Assembly: GCA_934500705.1 (NCBI GenBank)
Contig: CAKSTI010000009.1
Location: 53,583 to 117,582, forward strand
DNA length: 64,000 bases
Source of the DNA: an uncultured Clostridia bacterium
GTDB lineage: Bacteria > Bacillota > Clostridia > UMGS1810
Reading direction: 5' to 3'
The number at the start of each line of letters is the position of its first letter. The first letter of the stretch is position 1. Under the pieces are notes generated by a model that saw only the letters and a program-made list of their open reading frames with translations, did not search any database and was not told the origin of the DNA. This document shows positions 1-9,210 of the stretch, in pieces. The position numbers and the translations under genes were made by a program.

Positions 1-910
1 TTTCCTCTTTGGCTATAAAGTCGGAGAGAACTTGATTTTCAAGTGTTCCGAAACTTCCGCCGCTCAGGATTTCGTTGCTTATGTATTCGCTCATTTCGTC
101 AAACTCTTTGCCGTCAAACCAGCAAAGTGCGGTGTTCCACACGTTTTCAAAAAATTCCAAAAGGTTCATTTGCCTTAAATGCTCTTTAACATATTGCATA
201 TCTATATCGGGATTTGCACGGTGGAATACCCACAAATCCGTGAGGTGTCTTATACCTATACCGGACAACTTGTAGTGTTTTGTAAAGTGAGCAAAAAGGT
301 ATATAAACTCGTCCTCCGGCGAAAAGGTATACTCACTTCCGTTTCCCGTGGGGTGCATAAGCGACCAGGAGTTTTTGTAATGCTCGTCAACTTCCGGATA
401 TACGTCACGGTATTCACCAAAAAGCGACTTGTGCAGTTCAACATACAAATTGTCGCAAATCCACGCAAAGTCGTGCGCCCCCTCGCCTTTTTCGCAGTAT
501 CCGAGAGCAAGCATAATCTCACGTATTTTTTCGTACTGCTCCGTTTTAATTAATATATCCGCATCGCCCATTGAGCGCATATCCGTTGACGGGTACAGAT
601 ATTTAAGACGACTGCCTTTTAGCAGTGCATAGTCAATCCCGTTCTTTTGAAAAGCGTCACTGATTTTTGCGATTTCCCGTTTCTGCGCCTCATCAATTAA
701 GATGTTTTGGTATACAAGCGCAAATATGCTGTCTGCTTCGGCGGATTGTGTTTCGGAATTTTTCAAGCCGTAGTAGAGCATATTTACAGTGTTTTGTGAA
801 ACAGCGAGGTTTAAAGTAGTGCTGAAATCACAGTGAAATTTTTCGTAACAAATCGTTGGGGTGACAATAGAATATTTAATTATTTTGATTATTGCTCCAT
901 TTTTAATCAT
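1..910 (-). CDS. Nucleotidyltransferase-fold protein, partial
   Basis: The reading frame is open from about 925 down to the left edge of the window, so the C-terminus is missing and about 300 residues are visible. The segment ALLKGSRL followed by MGDADILI matches the G-x-D-x-D pattern of the nucleotidyltransferase-fold family often found in capsule and exopolysaccharide loci (NTP_transf_5 type). The substrate is unknown. Two starts are possible: ATG at 910 or ATG at 925. AGGAG (926-930) abuts the 925 ATG and lies 15 bases from the 910 ATG, so neither is ideal. It is the last visible gene of the minus-strand polysaccharide operon, 30 bases after the flippase gene. Confidence 0.72.
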   Translation of the reverse strand, partial: MIKNGAIIKIIKYSIVTPTICYEKFHCDFSTTLNLAVSQNTVNMLYYGLKNSETQSAEADSIFALVYQNILIDEAQKREIAKISDAFQKNGIDYALLKGSRLKYLYPSTDMRSMGDADILIKTEQYEKIREIMLALGYCEKGEGAHDFAWICDNLYVELHKSLFGEYRDVYPEVDEHYKNSWSLMHPTGNGSEYTFSPEDEFIYLFAHFTKHYKLSGIGIRHLTDLWVFHRANPDIDMQYVKEHLRQMNLLEFFENVWNTALCWFDGKEFDEMSEYISNEILSGGSFGTLENQVLSDFIAKEE

Positions 911-940
911 AAATTGCGGGGGCATCTCCTGTTAAAACAT

Positions 941-2470
941 TCAATTATGTATCTTGAATATATTTTTAAGATATTTTATTACTGCGGCATATTCTGTGGT
1001 TTTTTTATAAAATATTGAAATTGCCAATATATTAATCAGTATTGCGAATATAAAACCTACAACGAGTGATATTAGAGCATTGGCATTTATTAAATTTTCA
1101 ATAAAACTACCGCAAATGCAACACAAGATAATAGTAAAAGTATATATGTTATATTTTAAATAGTACGGTTTTACACTACCTTGAAAAACAATGTTAAAAA
1201 CTAATTTGGGGTCGTACCAAACCTGAGTTAACATTCTTGACAAGACGGTACCCAAGAGCACACCTAATAAGCCCAAATAGCGCACGGCTATTATCGATAT
1301 GATTAGGTTAAGAATGGCTGTAACCAAAGGTCGTAATCTACCTTTGTGAAATATTCCGTTAGCCATTCTAAATATGTCAACTGCCATATACATAATTGTT
1401 ATATATAAATTTGCACATAGCAACAAAACAATGCCGGTTGACAGCACATATTGCTTACCCCAAATTATTTCAATAAAAGGATTAGTACACAACCACAACC
1501 CGGTTATAACTATGCTTGAAAAGGAAAAGCACAAAAAATTTATTGTTTCAAATACGTCTTGTTGCTCTTTCTGCGTTTTTAGGATTGCTAAATTACCGAC
1601 AGATGCTGTTAATGCAGATATAATTTGATACGCAATGTTATTGATTGCATTGAAAATCAAGTTATAATTTGATATGTATGTAACAGTTGAAATATCAATG
1701 GCATTTGATATGATTAGGCTATCAGTGCTATTTAATACAATACCATTAATTTTATATATGAAAACATCTTTTACATTTTTGAATAAACTTTTAAAATCAT
1801 TTCGATGAATTTTAACGTTTTTAGGTGGCACTGCACCGTTTAACTCACGGTTAGCTAATATGGATATTACCAAATTTGTTATTAGTATGCTGACAATTTC
1901 AATGTATAAATAAACCATAAAATTTTTGCTGATTATTAGGAGAAAGACGTCCAAAATAGTCTTTGCAAGCACTATGGCGCTTTCGGTAGCGGTTACAACA
2001 TACTGTTTTTGTTTTGCAATGATTAGCGTGGATTTGTATATAAGCAGATATGATAAAGATGTTTTTATAACATATAGCAAATATATTTCCGTAATACTTT
2101 CTTTTATATCCGGAACATTTTTAACAAAATACCCTATAAAAGGCGTGAATGCCAATCCAATCAATAAGACAGACACACTAATGATCCGATAAATGTACTT
2201 ACACAATTTCATTAGTTGTGCAATTCGCAGATCATCACCTTGTGCGACCGGCTTATAGAAAGCATAGCTTATGGCTGCGCCGATTCCAAGCTCGGTAAAT
2301 GACAGAATATTTAAAATATCCGTAAACAGTGTAGAAACGCCCGTATATTGTTCACCAAAGTATTTTAAAAAAATGGTTCGGATAACAAAGGCGCATATCA
2401 TAGTACACATACGTGCGGCCAAGTTTACAGTAGCATTTCTTATTGTATTTATTGTTCTTGAATTATCCAT
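941..2470 (-). CDS. Wzx-like polysaccharide flippase
   Basis: A 509-residue protein made almost entirely of hydrophobic segments (about 12 to 14 predicted membrane spans), with the layout of the polysaccharide biosynthesis/MATE-like flippases. The N-terminus has a short polar lead, then a first span with ARMCTMICAFVIRTIFLKYFG and a conserved-looking segment around FTELGIGAAISYAFYKP, typical of Wzx-type exporters that move lipid-linked repeat units to the outer face of the membrane. Its place beside a Wzy-like polymerase and an initiating sugar transferase supports a Wzx/Wzy-dependent pathway. AGAGGA sits 4 bases before the ATG. The exact substrate cannot be read from sequence. Confidence 0.88.
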   Translation of the reverse strand: MDNSRTINTIRNATVNLAARMCTMICAFVIRTIFLKYFGEQYTGVSTLFTDILNILSFTELGIGAAISYAFYKPVAQGDDLRIAQLMKLCKYIYRIISVSVLLIGLAFTPFIGYFVKNVPDIKESITEIYLLYVIKTSLSYLLIYKSTLIIAKQKQYVVTATESAIVLAKTILDVFLLIISKNFMVYLYIEIVSILITNLVISILANRELNGAVPPKNVKIHRNDFKSLFKNVKDVFIYKINGIVLNSTDSLIISNAIDISTVTYISNYNLIFNAINNIAYQIISALTASVGNLAILKTQKEQQDVFETINFLCFSFSSIVITGLWLCTNPFIEIIWGKQYVLSTGIVLLLCANLYITIMYMAVDIFRMANGIFHKGRLRPLVTAILNLIISIIAVRYLGLLGVLLGTVLSRMLTQVWYDPKLVFNIVFQGSVKPYYLKYNIYTFTIILCCICGSFIENLINANALISLVVGFIFAILINILAISIFYKKTTEYAAVIKYLKNIFKIHN

Positions 2471-2479
2471 ATTTTCCTC

Positions 2480-3652
2480 TTAATAATCAATTTTAAAATT
2501 GTCAATCTCGTTTATAAAGTTTGCAAAGTTAAGTCGTTCTTTTTTTACGGAATTCTCGATAGAACTTGTATACTTTCCATCTAAGGCACAGTCACAAATC
2601 TGAATAATCTTGTCGAATTGTCCGTCATCAGCATCAGATTTTTCAAAGAATAGTTCTTCAAGTTTGAGGCGTGTGCAAAACAAGTCTTTGAGTTTGCCCT
2701 CATAAAAGTCAGTCGTGTAATTTGAGTAGTCGATTGCCACTGCCGGAACGCCTTGAACAACACTCAATAAACTGCCGTGAAAATAACTTGTAATGACCAA
2801 TTCGGAATGACCGATTACATTTGCCCATTCAAATGGTGTCAAATCATATAGATAACAGTCGGCATATCGAGATGGTTTAAAAAGGGTTATAATTGTATAT
2901 TCATTTTTGTATCTCTCATATACAGTTTTTATGAGCGTGCTGTCTGGTATCATTATAATAATATACTTTTTGTTCAAATCTATTTTATACCTTCGTCTGA
3001 TTCTATGCTTGTAATCGTTGCCTAAATCTCTTATTTTTTCTATGTTAATAAACAAGGTGGGGTCGCAACAATGAATTGGAGCAACATCACTTGCACACAT
3101 TTTTACAAACTTCTCGGTGCAGGCATCTCTAACTCCAATAAATTTTGCGGATTTAAAAAATCTACCGCAACATATTAGTCGTTCCTTTTCTTCATTTAAG
3201 TAATTCAAACCGTGAACAGAGGCGGCATATGTCATAATCTTGCAATTTTTAAAATTATGATTAGGAATAAATGCTGTCGGATAACCATTCTGATTCCAAT
3301 TAAATACCGCATCACTTCCAATTATGAGAACATCATATGTTGCATCAATCCATTCATAGAGTTCTTTTAAATTGTTCGTACAAAACCTTTTCTTTGATAG
3401 AGAAAGGAATGAAAGGGACTTTTTAAAGGTTTCTATTTTTGCAAGTTCATTAAAAAAACCTATAACTCCGTGGTGTTTAAATTCTCTTAATAAATTGATG
3501 TATATTTTTTTTCTTTCCATAGGAGCAATATAGTCAATAATCTCACATTTGACATCATCTCTTGAATTTAACGCTTCACACAGCGAAAAAGACTGTAAAT
3601 ATGCTCCATAGTTGATAGGTCTGTGAAAAGTTAAAATTCCAATGTTATACAC
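2480..3652 (-). CDS. Polysaccharide pyruvyl transferase family protein
   Basis: About 390 residues. The N-terminal GILTFHRPINYGAYLQSFSL, the central IIGSDAVFNWNQNG, and the C-terminal ITSYFHGSLLSVVQGVPAVAI are the hallmark motifs of the CsaB/WcaK pyruvyl transferase family. These enzymes usually add a pyruvate ketal to a sugar, though some members are glycosyltransferase-like. I chose the GTG at 3652 because GGGAGG lies 8 bases upstream; the in-frame ATG further upstream has no ribosome site. A charged repeat-unit modification such as pyruvylation would fit its position between the polymerase and flippase genes. Confidence 0.85.
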   Translation of the reverse strand: MYNIGILTFHRPINYGAYLQSFSLCEALNSRDDVKCEIIDYIAPMERKKIYINLLREFKHHGVIGFFNELAKIETFKKSLSFLSLSKKRFCTNNLKELYEWIDATYDVLIIGSDAVFNWNQNGYPTAFIPNHNFKNCKIMTYAASVHGLNYLNEEKERLICCGRFFKSAKFIGVRDACTEKFVKMCASDVAPIHCCDPTLFINIEKIRDLGNDYKHRIRRRYKIDLNKKYIIIMIPDSTLIKTVYERYKNEYTIITLFKPSRYADCYLYDLTPFEWANVIGHSELVITSYFHGSLLSVVQGVPAVAIDYSNYTTDFYEGKLKDLFCTRLKLEELFFEKSDADDGQFDKIIQICDCALDGKYTSSIENSVKKERLNFANFINEIDNFKIDY

Positions 3653-3701
3653 TAAATATTCCTCCCTTGCTTTAATCACATTTTGCTATACTTCTAACTT
3701 G

Positions 3702-4949
3702 CTAAGTGCACGCACGTTTTGGTAATATGCACGCTGTAAGCATATAGAAGAAATACCAATTAAACCATTGCAGGTCTGTGGCAAATATTATCATCGTTAT
3801 CAAAAAGAATACTTTATTGTACGTGGGAATTCGCTTATGTAGGCTAATAAGGCAAACTATAAAACAACAAATTCCGAGTATTCCGTGATTTAATGTTAGT
3901 GTAACAAAGACATTACTATACGATATAACATTAAAATAGCTTGAATATTGCGCTGTGCCAACTCCGAATAGTTTCTGCCACAGCTGATAATCAGGGAACT
4001 TGTCAATATTACCTAAAATTCGTATTTGAGCGGAATTTGAGCGTTCCCTGTTCAGGTCTGCCTCAATGTTCGTGGTTCTGCGCTGTATGTATAAAAACGT
4101 TGAGCGGACGGACTCACTGTGCATTATTAAAAGTATGAGTAAGACAGTCGCAATAACTACAAATAGCATCAACCGCTTAATTGTTTTATCGCTTATTCCT
4201 AATTTTTTACCAAAAACCATTAGATATATGGTAACAATCAGACAACCGAAAACCGCTATCATTGACGATGACATAAACAACACAGCAGCAAACAGCAGTG
4301 CTTTATACAATTTGTTGCCCATAATTGCATTGGCAAGGGCAACAAGGAAGTAAATACCTACGTATGATGATTCTTGAAATATTCCGCACGGACGTATGTC
4401 CCCTGTATTCCTGTCGATATAACCTGACCAAGTGTCATACTTACCGAGTGGCAATCCGGGTAACCTGCCATCCCAAGCACGTATTCCAATATTGCCTGCA
4501 ATAAACTGCCAAATAACTACAATGGCGGCAAACAAGGCAATATATTCTACATACACAAAGAATTTGTTGCGTTCGGTTCCCTGCCACAAAATATTTATAG
4601 CTATTGCATAAAATGACCAAAGAAATATACATTTAAAAGAGAGCAAATAATCCAACTGTTTGTCAATGCCTATAATTGCAAGTATTGTAAATATTAAAAA
4701 TATCAAACACCAAGCTAATAAAAATCCATACCGCAAGTTGAATTTTTTGCTTTTTCCCAAGAGCATTACACACAAGAACAAGATTAAAAAATCATTTGCA
4801 CGAATCGTAAACCCTGTTCCGATTGATGCTATAATATACGGATCCATAACAGGGGCTATGGCAAGAAATAATGCGACTAACCCCGGAACAGAAAAAACCG
4901 GATTTTTATTATATTTATTTTTATCTTTTGTCTTCGGAACAGGCTGCAT
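3702..4949 (-). CDS. Wzy-like O-antigen/polysaccharide polymerase
   Basis: A 415-residue integral membrane protein with about 10 to 12 hydrophobic segments and a polar central loop (roughly residues 150-195, with the stretch GIRAWDGRLPGLPLGKYDTWSG). That topology is typical of Wzy-type polymerases and O-antigen ligase relatives, which join lipid-linked repeat units outside the membrane. Sequence conservation in this family is low, so the call rests on topology and on the neighbouring flippase, pyruvyl transferase and glycosyltransferases. GGGAG lies 9 bases before the ATG. The N-terminal 15 residues are lysine- and asparagine-rich and cytoplasmic. Confidence 0.8.
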   Translation of the reverse strand: MQPVPKTKDKNKYNKNPVFSVPGLVALFLAIAPVMDPYIIASIGTGFTIRANDFLILFLCVMLLGKSKKFNLRYGFLLAWCLIFLIFTILAIIGIDKQLDYLLSFKCIFLWSFYAIAINILWQGTERNKFFVYVEYIALFAAIVVIWQFIAGNIGIRAWDGRLPGLPLGKYDTWSGYIDRNTGDIRPCGIFQESSYVGIYFLVALANAIMGNKLYKALLFAAVLFMSSSMIAVFGCLIVTIYLMVFGKKLGISDKTIKRLMLFVVIATVLLILLIMHSESVRSTFLYIQRRTTNIEADLNRERSNSAQIRILGNIDKFPDYQLWQKLFGVGTAQYSSYFNVISYSNVFVTLTLNHGILGICCFIVCLISLHKRIPTYNKVFFLITMIIFATDLQWFNWYFFYMLTACILPKRACT

Positions 4950-4980
4950 TTTTCCATACTCCCATTTAAAAATTTTTAAA

Positions 4981-5988
4981 TCACTTTAAGCAATTCATAA
5001 TGTTTAATATCCAGTTTTTTGATTGCTGAACATAGTGCTCAACAGAGTAATATGTTTTAAAAATTTCTATATATTCATTGTAGATATCCTCGCAATTAAT
5101 GTCACGTTTGCACAGTTCAATTAAATGGCAAGGAATTTCTGAGATATTATAAACCGGTACCGTATACTTCATACTCTCAGAAATTTCGTTAAAGTCTTTT
5201 AGGCAAGCACTGTATATCGGGATTACCCCAGCTGAAAGATACGATGAGAGTTTTGTTGGTGTTGCGACTCTGTTCACGTCAATATTTTCACGGAGTATAA
5301 ATCCAAATTTTACTTTTTTCAAACGAGAATTCAATTCTGTTACTGATACAAAATCAACTTGGTAATTTTTGATTCCAAGTTTTTCCAATATGTTTGTTGC
5401 CTTTTCCTTTTCGGGGGTGTATACAAATAACTTAGTGTTATCAAGCAGGGTTTCCAGTTTCATATAAAATTTGAGTGTCTGTTCAAAATATTGCCACTTA
5501 CTTAGAGAACCTACATAACAAAAAGTATTTTGGCTGTATTTGTTGTCTTCATAAAATGCCGATTTATTTATGACGTCATTAAAACAAGGCATAACAAAAG
5601 CCTTTTCTTTTAGTGATATGTTGAATTTATGTTCAATAAAATTCAACATATAATCGGAAACAAAAATAACCCCAACTGCGTGTTTCATAGCAAACTTTGA
5701 CAGAATATTGAGCATATGACATTTGAACTTACTACCGTGTTTTAGGTAACTTTCTTCGGGTTCGAGTCCCTGAACCCAAAATACTATATTTCTAAAACCT
5801 TTAAAATATAATTTGACAAAATCCAAAACGATTGAAACGACAATAATGTCATTTTTATTGCACTTGCATATATCTGTCATATTCAAAAATTCATATTTTT
5901 CATTTGTATTTTGTTCAAACATTTTTCCGACAACATCTAAATAGAAGTCTGTCACGTTACTGTTAAGGTTTTTTAAAATATGTATCAT
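4981..5988 (-). CDS. Glycosyltransferase (GT-B type, divergent)
   Basis: A 335-residue soluble protein. The segment IVFWVQGLEPEESYL and the later FCYVGSLSKWQYFEQ and VATPTKLSSYLSAGVIPIYS resemble GT-B glycosyltransferases, in which the second half binds the nucleotide-sugar donor and the LSSYLSAGVIPI stretch corresponds to the usual E-x7-E-type region. The match is weaker than for the neighbouring GT4 enzyme. AAAGGA lies upstream of the ATG. It sits between the C5-epimerase-like gene and the polymerase gene and presumably adds one sugar to the repeat unit. Donor and acceptor are unknown. Confidence 0.75.
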   Translation of the reverse strand: MIHILKNLNSNVTDFYLDVVGKMFEQNTNEKYEFLNMTDICKCNKNDIIVVSIVLDFVKLYFKGFRNIVFWVQGLEPEESYLKHGSKFKCHMLNILSKFAMKHAVGVIFVSDYMLNFIEHKFNISLKEKAFVMPCFNDVINKSAFYEDNKYSQNTFCYVGSLSKWQYFEQTLKFYMKLETLLDNTKLFVYTPEKEKATNILEKLGIKNYQVDFVSVTELNSRLKKVKFGFILRENIDVNRVATPTKLSSYLSAGVIPIYSACLKDFNEISESMKYTVPVYNISEIPCHLIELCKRDINCEDIYNEYIEIFKTYYSVEHYVQQSKNWILNIMNCLK

Positions 5989-6003
5989 CTTTAAACGTTC
6001 CTT

Positions 6004-6933
6004 TCATTTTACTAAGGCGATTTCGTTGTCAATTTTAGAAAGTTTTTGAATTGCCTTCACTGCAAACGCCATTTTGGGCTTAACGGCAGATGACTGATAT
6101 TTTTTCCATTTTTCGCAAAAATCTTTGAATTCTGCTATGCCAAAAAGTTTATACATAACTTTGAGCTGTTCGATGTGTAGGTCGTGATAGAAAGGACTTG
6201 CTATATGTCCGTTTAAATCATAATTACTCCAATATCCTCTATCGTACCTTGCAAGCAGATTTGCTACGGTTTTTACCGATATATCCAATGTTGCCTTTAA
6301 TTTTTCATCATCTGTTAAAATACATATTTCATATAATCCCCAAACTGAAAATATCATACCATTCAAAACGGTCAGTACCTTTGCAGACTCCTCAAATGTG
6401 ATATAGCTACCCTTGTAATATGCAGTTCCGCCATTTTCTACCGGCAATAGCATAAAATTTATAGCTTTTTTCGCTGACTGAATATACTGCTCATCGCCGC
6501 ATAGTGTGTACGCCCTGCACAAGAGAGATACTCCCTCTGACTGCGCCATTGACGAAAACGGTTTATCCGGCATAAGCCAGTGGAAAGCACGCCAAGAACC
6601 GTCAGCATTTTGATTTTCCAGAGACCACCTAACAACGTTCATAAATTTCTCTATATATTTGTTATCTCCGGTTTCCAAATACATATCATATGCACCCAAA
6701 CCGTATTGGAATATGGTTATTGGGAAATATACATTATCCCCGTTGCTTGTAACGTTATAGGGCACTCCGTTTTTGTCCACAAGTGTCCCGGTGACTTTGT
6801 GTCGCAAATCACTGTAATATCCTGCGATTTCACCTTTTTTGTAAAACATTCCTTCGCATTGACGCATATGAAAAACACTTTTACCACTAATCATATCAAT
6901 CCAACGCTTAATTATTTTTATTCTCCCGGGCAT
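6004..6933 (-). CDS. D-glucuronyl C5-epimerase-like protein
   Basis: A 309-residue protein without signal peptide. It has an (alpha/alpha) barrel-type pattern with ENQNADGSWRAFHW, then SSMAQSEGVSLLCRAY, and a C-terminal YDRGYWSNYDLNGHIASPFY followed by HDLHIEQLKVMY. These segments resemble the C-terminal catalytic region of glucuronyl C5-epimerases (heparosan-type epimerase), which convert D-glucuronate to L-iduronate within a polymer. The animal enzymes carry an additional N-terminal beta region that is absent here. AGGAG precedes the ATG by 9 bases. In this locus it would act on a uronate-containing repeat unit or on the polymer. Activity could be different if the family has diverged. Confidence 0.72.
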   Translation of the reverse strand: MPGRIKIIKRWIDMISGKSVFHMRQCEGMFYKKGEIAGYYSDLRHKVTGTLVDKNGVPYNVTSNGDNVYFPITIFQYGLGAYDMYLETGDNKYIEKFMNVVRWSLENQNADGSWRAFHWLMPDKPFSSMAQSEGVSLLCRAYTLCGDEQYIQSAKKAINFMLLPVENGGTAYYKGSYITFEESAKVLTVLNGMIFSVWGLYEICILTDDEKLKATLDISVKTVANLLARYDRGYWSNYDLNGHIASPFYHDLHIEQLKVMYKLFGIAEFKDFCEKWKKYQSSAVKPKMAFAVKAIQKLSKIDNEIALVK

Positions 6934-6948
6934 TGTGTGCTACTCCTG

Positions 6949-7977
6949 TCATTGCAAATTATTGGTTAAAATCGTCAAAACATTGTTCGGCAAAAATCTA
7001 TGTGCCGCAAGAAGGCAGTTGACTTTTAGGCTATTCCAAGCAATGCTTTCTTTATGTATGCCAAGCAAAGAAACGGGCAAATTATTATATATGATTCCGG
7101 TAACGTTATTGTCAACCACTTCGCTATTATACTTCCAATCACTTGCCAAAACCGGTACACCGGCCGCATATGCATCTATAATTGTGCCAGCAAATCCCTC
7201 ACCGTCATAGTAGGTAGGAAACAGAAGTGCAAAATAATTTTTTAACACTTCCACGCTTTTATCATATGGCACAAGACCGCCGTATTTAACATAATCGGGA
7301 AACGACTCGGAAAGTTTGGTAAACCATTCCTTTTGATTTTCGTCAATTTGACCGTATATATCGAGACAAAATGCGATTTTGCCCAAGTCGCTGTTTACGG
7401 TTTTAACAGCATTGACGGCGTCTTCAATTCCTTTTTCCTTCATTACTCTTGAAAATGTGCAGAGTTTAAGCGGTTCATCAACCGGGTATACAAGTTCATC
7501 TTCACTCAAAATATTGAGTTCCTTGCAATTAGGCATAACAAAAATGTTATCAAAACCAATTTTTTCGAGAGATTGTTTCATTGCATTGGTTTCAACGTAT
7601 ATTGCATCAAACTTTTTCAAACATTTAGTTAGAGTGGGCTTGTTTTGTATAAACTCTGCCAACCAACCGCCGATTACTATATAGTGAAGTTTTGATTTGG
7701 AAAAAGTTTTAAACAGACACAGCAACGGCGCAAAAAATTTCAAGCCGTTTTGAGCAGGTAGCATTATAACGTTTTTGCAACTCAGCATTGCATTAAAAGT
7801 GCGAAATATGGTGGAAAGAAGTCTGCTCTTTCCTCTGCACGTATCTATTTTTACAACTTCATCATCTCCAAACTGCGTTTCAAGCTCCGTAGTGATGATT
7901 TTGGTTTTTATAGTTTGACCGTTTAGCAATTCGTTATTAAATGAAAAGTGACCTATGACACACAGCTTTTTTTTCAT
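6949..7977 (-). CDS. Glycosyltransferase family 4 protein
   Basis: A 342-residue GT-B enzyme. The second domain carries LCTFSRVMKEKGIEDAVNA (start of the donor domain), then CLDIYGQIDE, and LLFPTYYDGEGFAGTIIDAYAAGVPV; the acidic residues in the last segment are the expected E-x7-E-like donor-binding pair of GT4. It would transfer a sugar from a nucleotide donor at the cytoplasmic face during repeat-unit assembly. It follows the GT2 gene by 5 bases and precedes the epimerase-like gene by 15 bases, so it is co-transcribed with them. Confidence 0.9.
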   Translation of the reverse strand: MKKKLCVIGHFSFNNELLNGQTIKTKIITTELETQFGDDEVVKIDTCRGKSRLLSTIFRTFNAMLSCKNVIMLPAQNGLKFFAPLLCLFKTFSKSKLHYIVIGGWLAEFIQNKPTLTKCLKKFDAIYVETNAMKQSLEKIGFDNIFVMPNCKELNILSEDELVYPVDEPLKLCTFSRVMKEKGIEDAVNAVKTVNSDLGKIAFCLDIYGQIDENQKEWFTKLSESFPDYVKYGGLVPYDKSVEVLKNYFALLFPTYYDGEGFAGTIIDAYAAGVPVLASDWKYNSEVVDNNVTGIIYNNLPVSLLGIHKESIAWNSLKVNCLLAAHRFLPNNVLTILTNNLQ

Positions 7978-7982
7978 AAAAC

Positions 7983-8744
7983 TTACCCTTTTACATATAT
8001 AATTTTTTTGGCAAATCCAAACAGCATATTTCTCACCGTCAAAGCAAATGATATAACACCATTTTTGTTGTCAGCATCGTGATAGAGAATATAATGCCAC
8101 TTAATCAGTGCCTTATAGCTATGGTTGCTTATTGAGCCGGAACGTTTCCGATATTCTGAAAGAGTTTCATTGAGCAGAAAACAATCAGCCTTTTTGCAAA
8201 CTTTGAGCCACATTGCGTAATCATTGTTTTTCTTTATGTCTGCAATTTGAACCAACCCTATAACATCAGCATCATACATTACGGTAAGGCAGCCGGGCCA
8301 GCAATAATTATACATACCTGTCTTGGTTATTTTTTTAGGACCGGTGACATATTTTCCGTTCGGAATTGAATTTTCGTCAATTTCAACGTAGTTAGTGTAG
8401 GAAAAGTGATAGCCGTTTTCCAACATAAAATTTATTTGTTTTTCAAGTTTATCCGGCAACCACAAATCGTCACTGTCCAAAAATGCAATCCATTTGCCTT
8501 TTGCCTCACGCAAAGCATAATTGCGTGAAACAGCGGCTCCGCTGTTGCGGCTGTTTTTCAGATATCGTATACGCTCATCACTCAAAAACGGCTCTACTGC
8601 GGTGTCTGTATTGTCGGTTGAACAATCGTCTACAATTATGAGTTCCCAGTTTTCATATGTTTGAGCTTGCACTGACTTTATGGTTTCACCGATGTATTTA
8701 GCTGTGTTATAAGAGGGCATTATTACTGAAACAAGTTCTTTCAT
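7983..8744 (-). CDS. Glycosyltransferase family 2 protein
   Basis: A 253-residue GT-A enzyme. The N-terminus VSVIMPSYNTAKYIGETIKS, the ELIIVDDCSTDNT segment and the metal-binding AFLDSDDLW are textbook GT2 motifs. The C-terminal part is short and has no membrane anchor, so it acts as a cytoplasmic inverting transferase on the lipid-linked intermediate. GAGGAG lies 7 bases before the ATG at 8744. The upstream acetyltransferase gene ends 10 bases away. Confidence 0.93.
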   Translation of the reverse strand: MKELVSVIMPSYNTAKYIGETIKSVQAQTYENWELIIVDDCSTDNTDTAVEPFLSDERIRYLKNSRNSGAAVSRNYALREAKGKWIAFLDSDDLWLPDKLEKQINFMLENGYHFSYTNYVEIDENSIPNGKYVTGPKKITKTGMYNYCWPGCLTVMYDADVIGLVQIADIKKNNDYAMWLKVCKKADCFLLNETLSEYRKRSGSISNHSYKALIKWHYILYHDADNKNGVISFALTVRNMLFGFAKKIIYVKG

Positions 8745-8754
8745 ACATTTCTCC

Positions 8755-9192
8755 TCACCTTGTCTTTATAATTCTGCACGGAACGCCAACGGCGGTAGCA
8801 CCGGACGGAATATCTTTATTTACAAGTGTGCACGCACCGACAACGGCATTTTCACCTATTGTTACGCCGGTTTTGCCGGAAATTATACTAGACCTCATTC
8901 CCACATAGGCACCTTTTTTGATAGTAATCGGCATATGCTGCTGTCCGTAACCGTGGCAGGCAAAAAATACACCATATGATATTGTAACATTATCTTCGAT
9001 AGTCAGCATATGAGGCTCTAAATCATCAAGATAACATCTCATTCCGATAAAAACGTTTTTTCCTATGTTATAACCGCAAAGGCGGTAAAAAAATATTCTC
9101 CAACCGTTAAGCACCATATGAGGTATAATCTTTGCGCTAAGCCATTTTCTGAAAAATGCCGATATTTTTTGAGGTAAGGTTTTCTTTTTCAT
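8755..9192 (-). CDS. Hexapeptide-repeat acyltransferase
   Basis: A 145-residue left-handed beta-helix acyltransferase (maltose/galactoside O-acetyltransferase group). Repeats run from about residue 45 to 135 (IGKNVFIG, LTIEDNVTISYG, ITIKKGAYVGMRSSI, VTIGENAVVGACT), and the C-terminal GATAVGVPCRIIK is the usual closing segment. The histidine in FFACHGYG is a candidate catalytic residue. It probably acetylates a sugar of the repeat unit. Together with the aminotransferase and the initiating transferase it resembles a module for making and loading an N-acetylated amino sugar, but it is not clearly PglD-like. Confidence 0.85.
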   Translation of the reverse strand: MKKKTLPQKISAFFRKWLSAKIIPHMVLNGWRIFFYRLCGYNIGKNVFIGMRCYLDDLEPHMLTIEDNVTISYGVFFACHGYGQQHMPITIKKGAYVGMRSSIISGKTGVTIGENAVVGACTLVNKDIPSGATAVGVPCRIIKTR

Positions 9193-9210
9193 CTCATACG
9201 CTCCAAAGTA

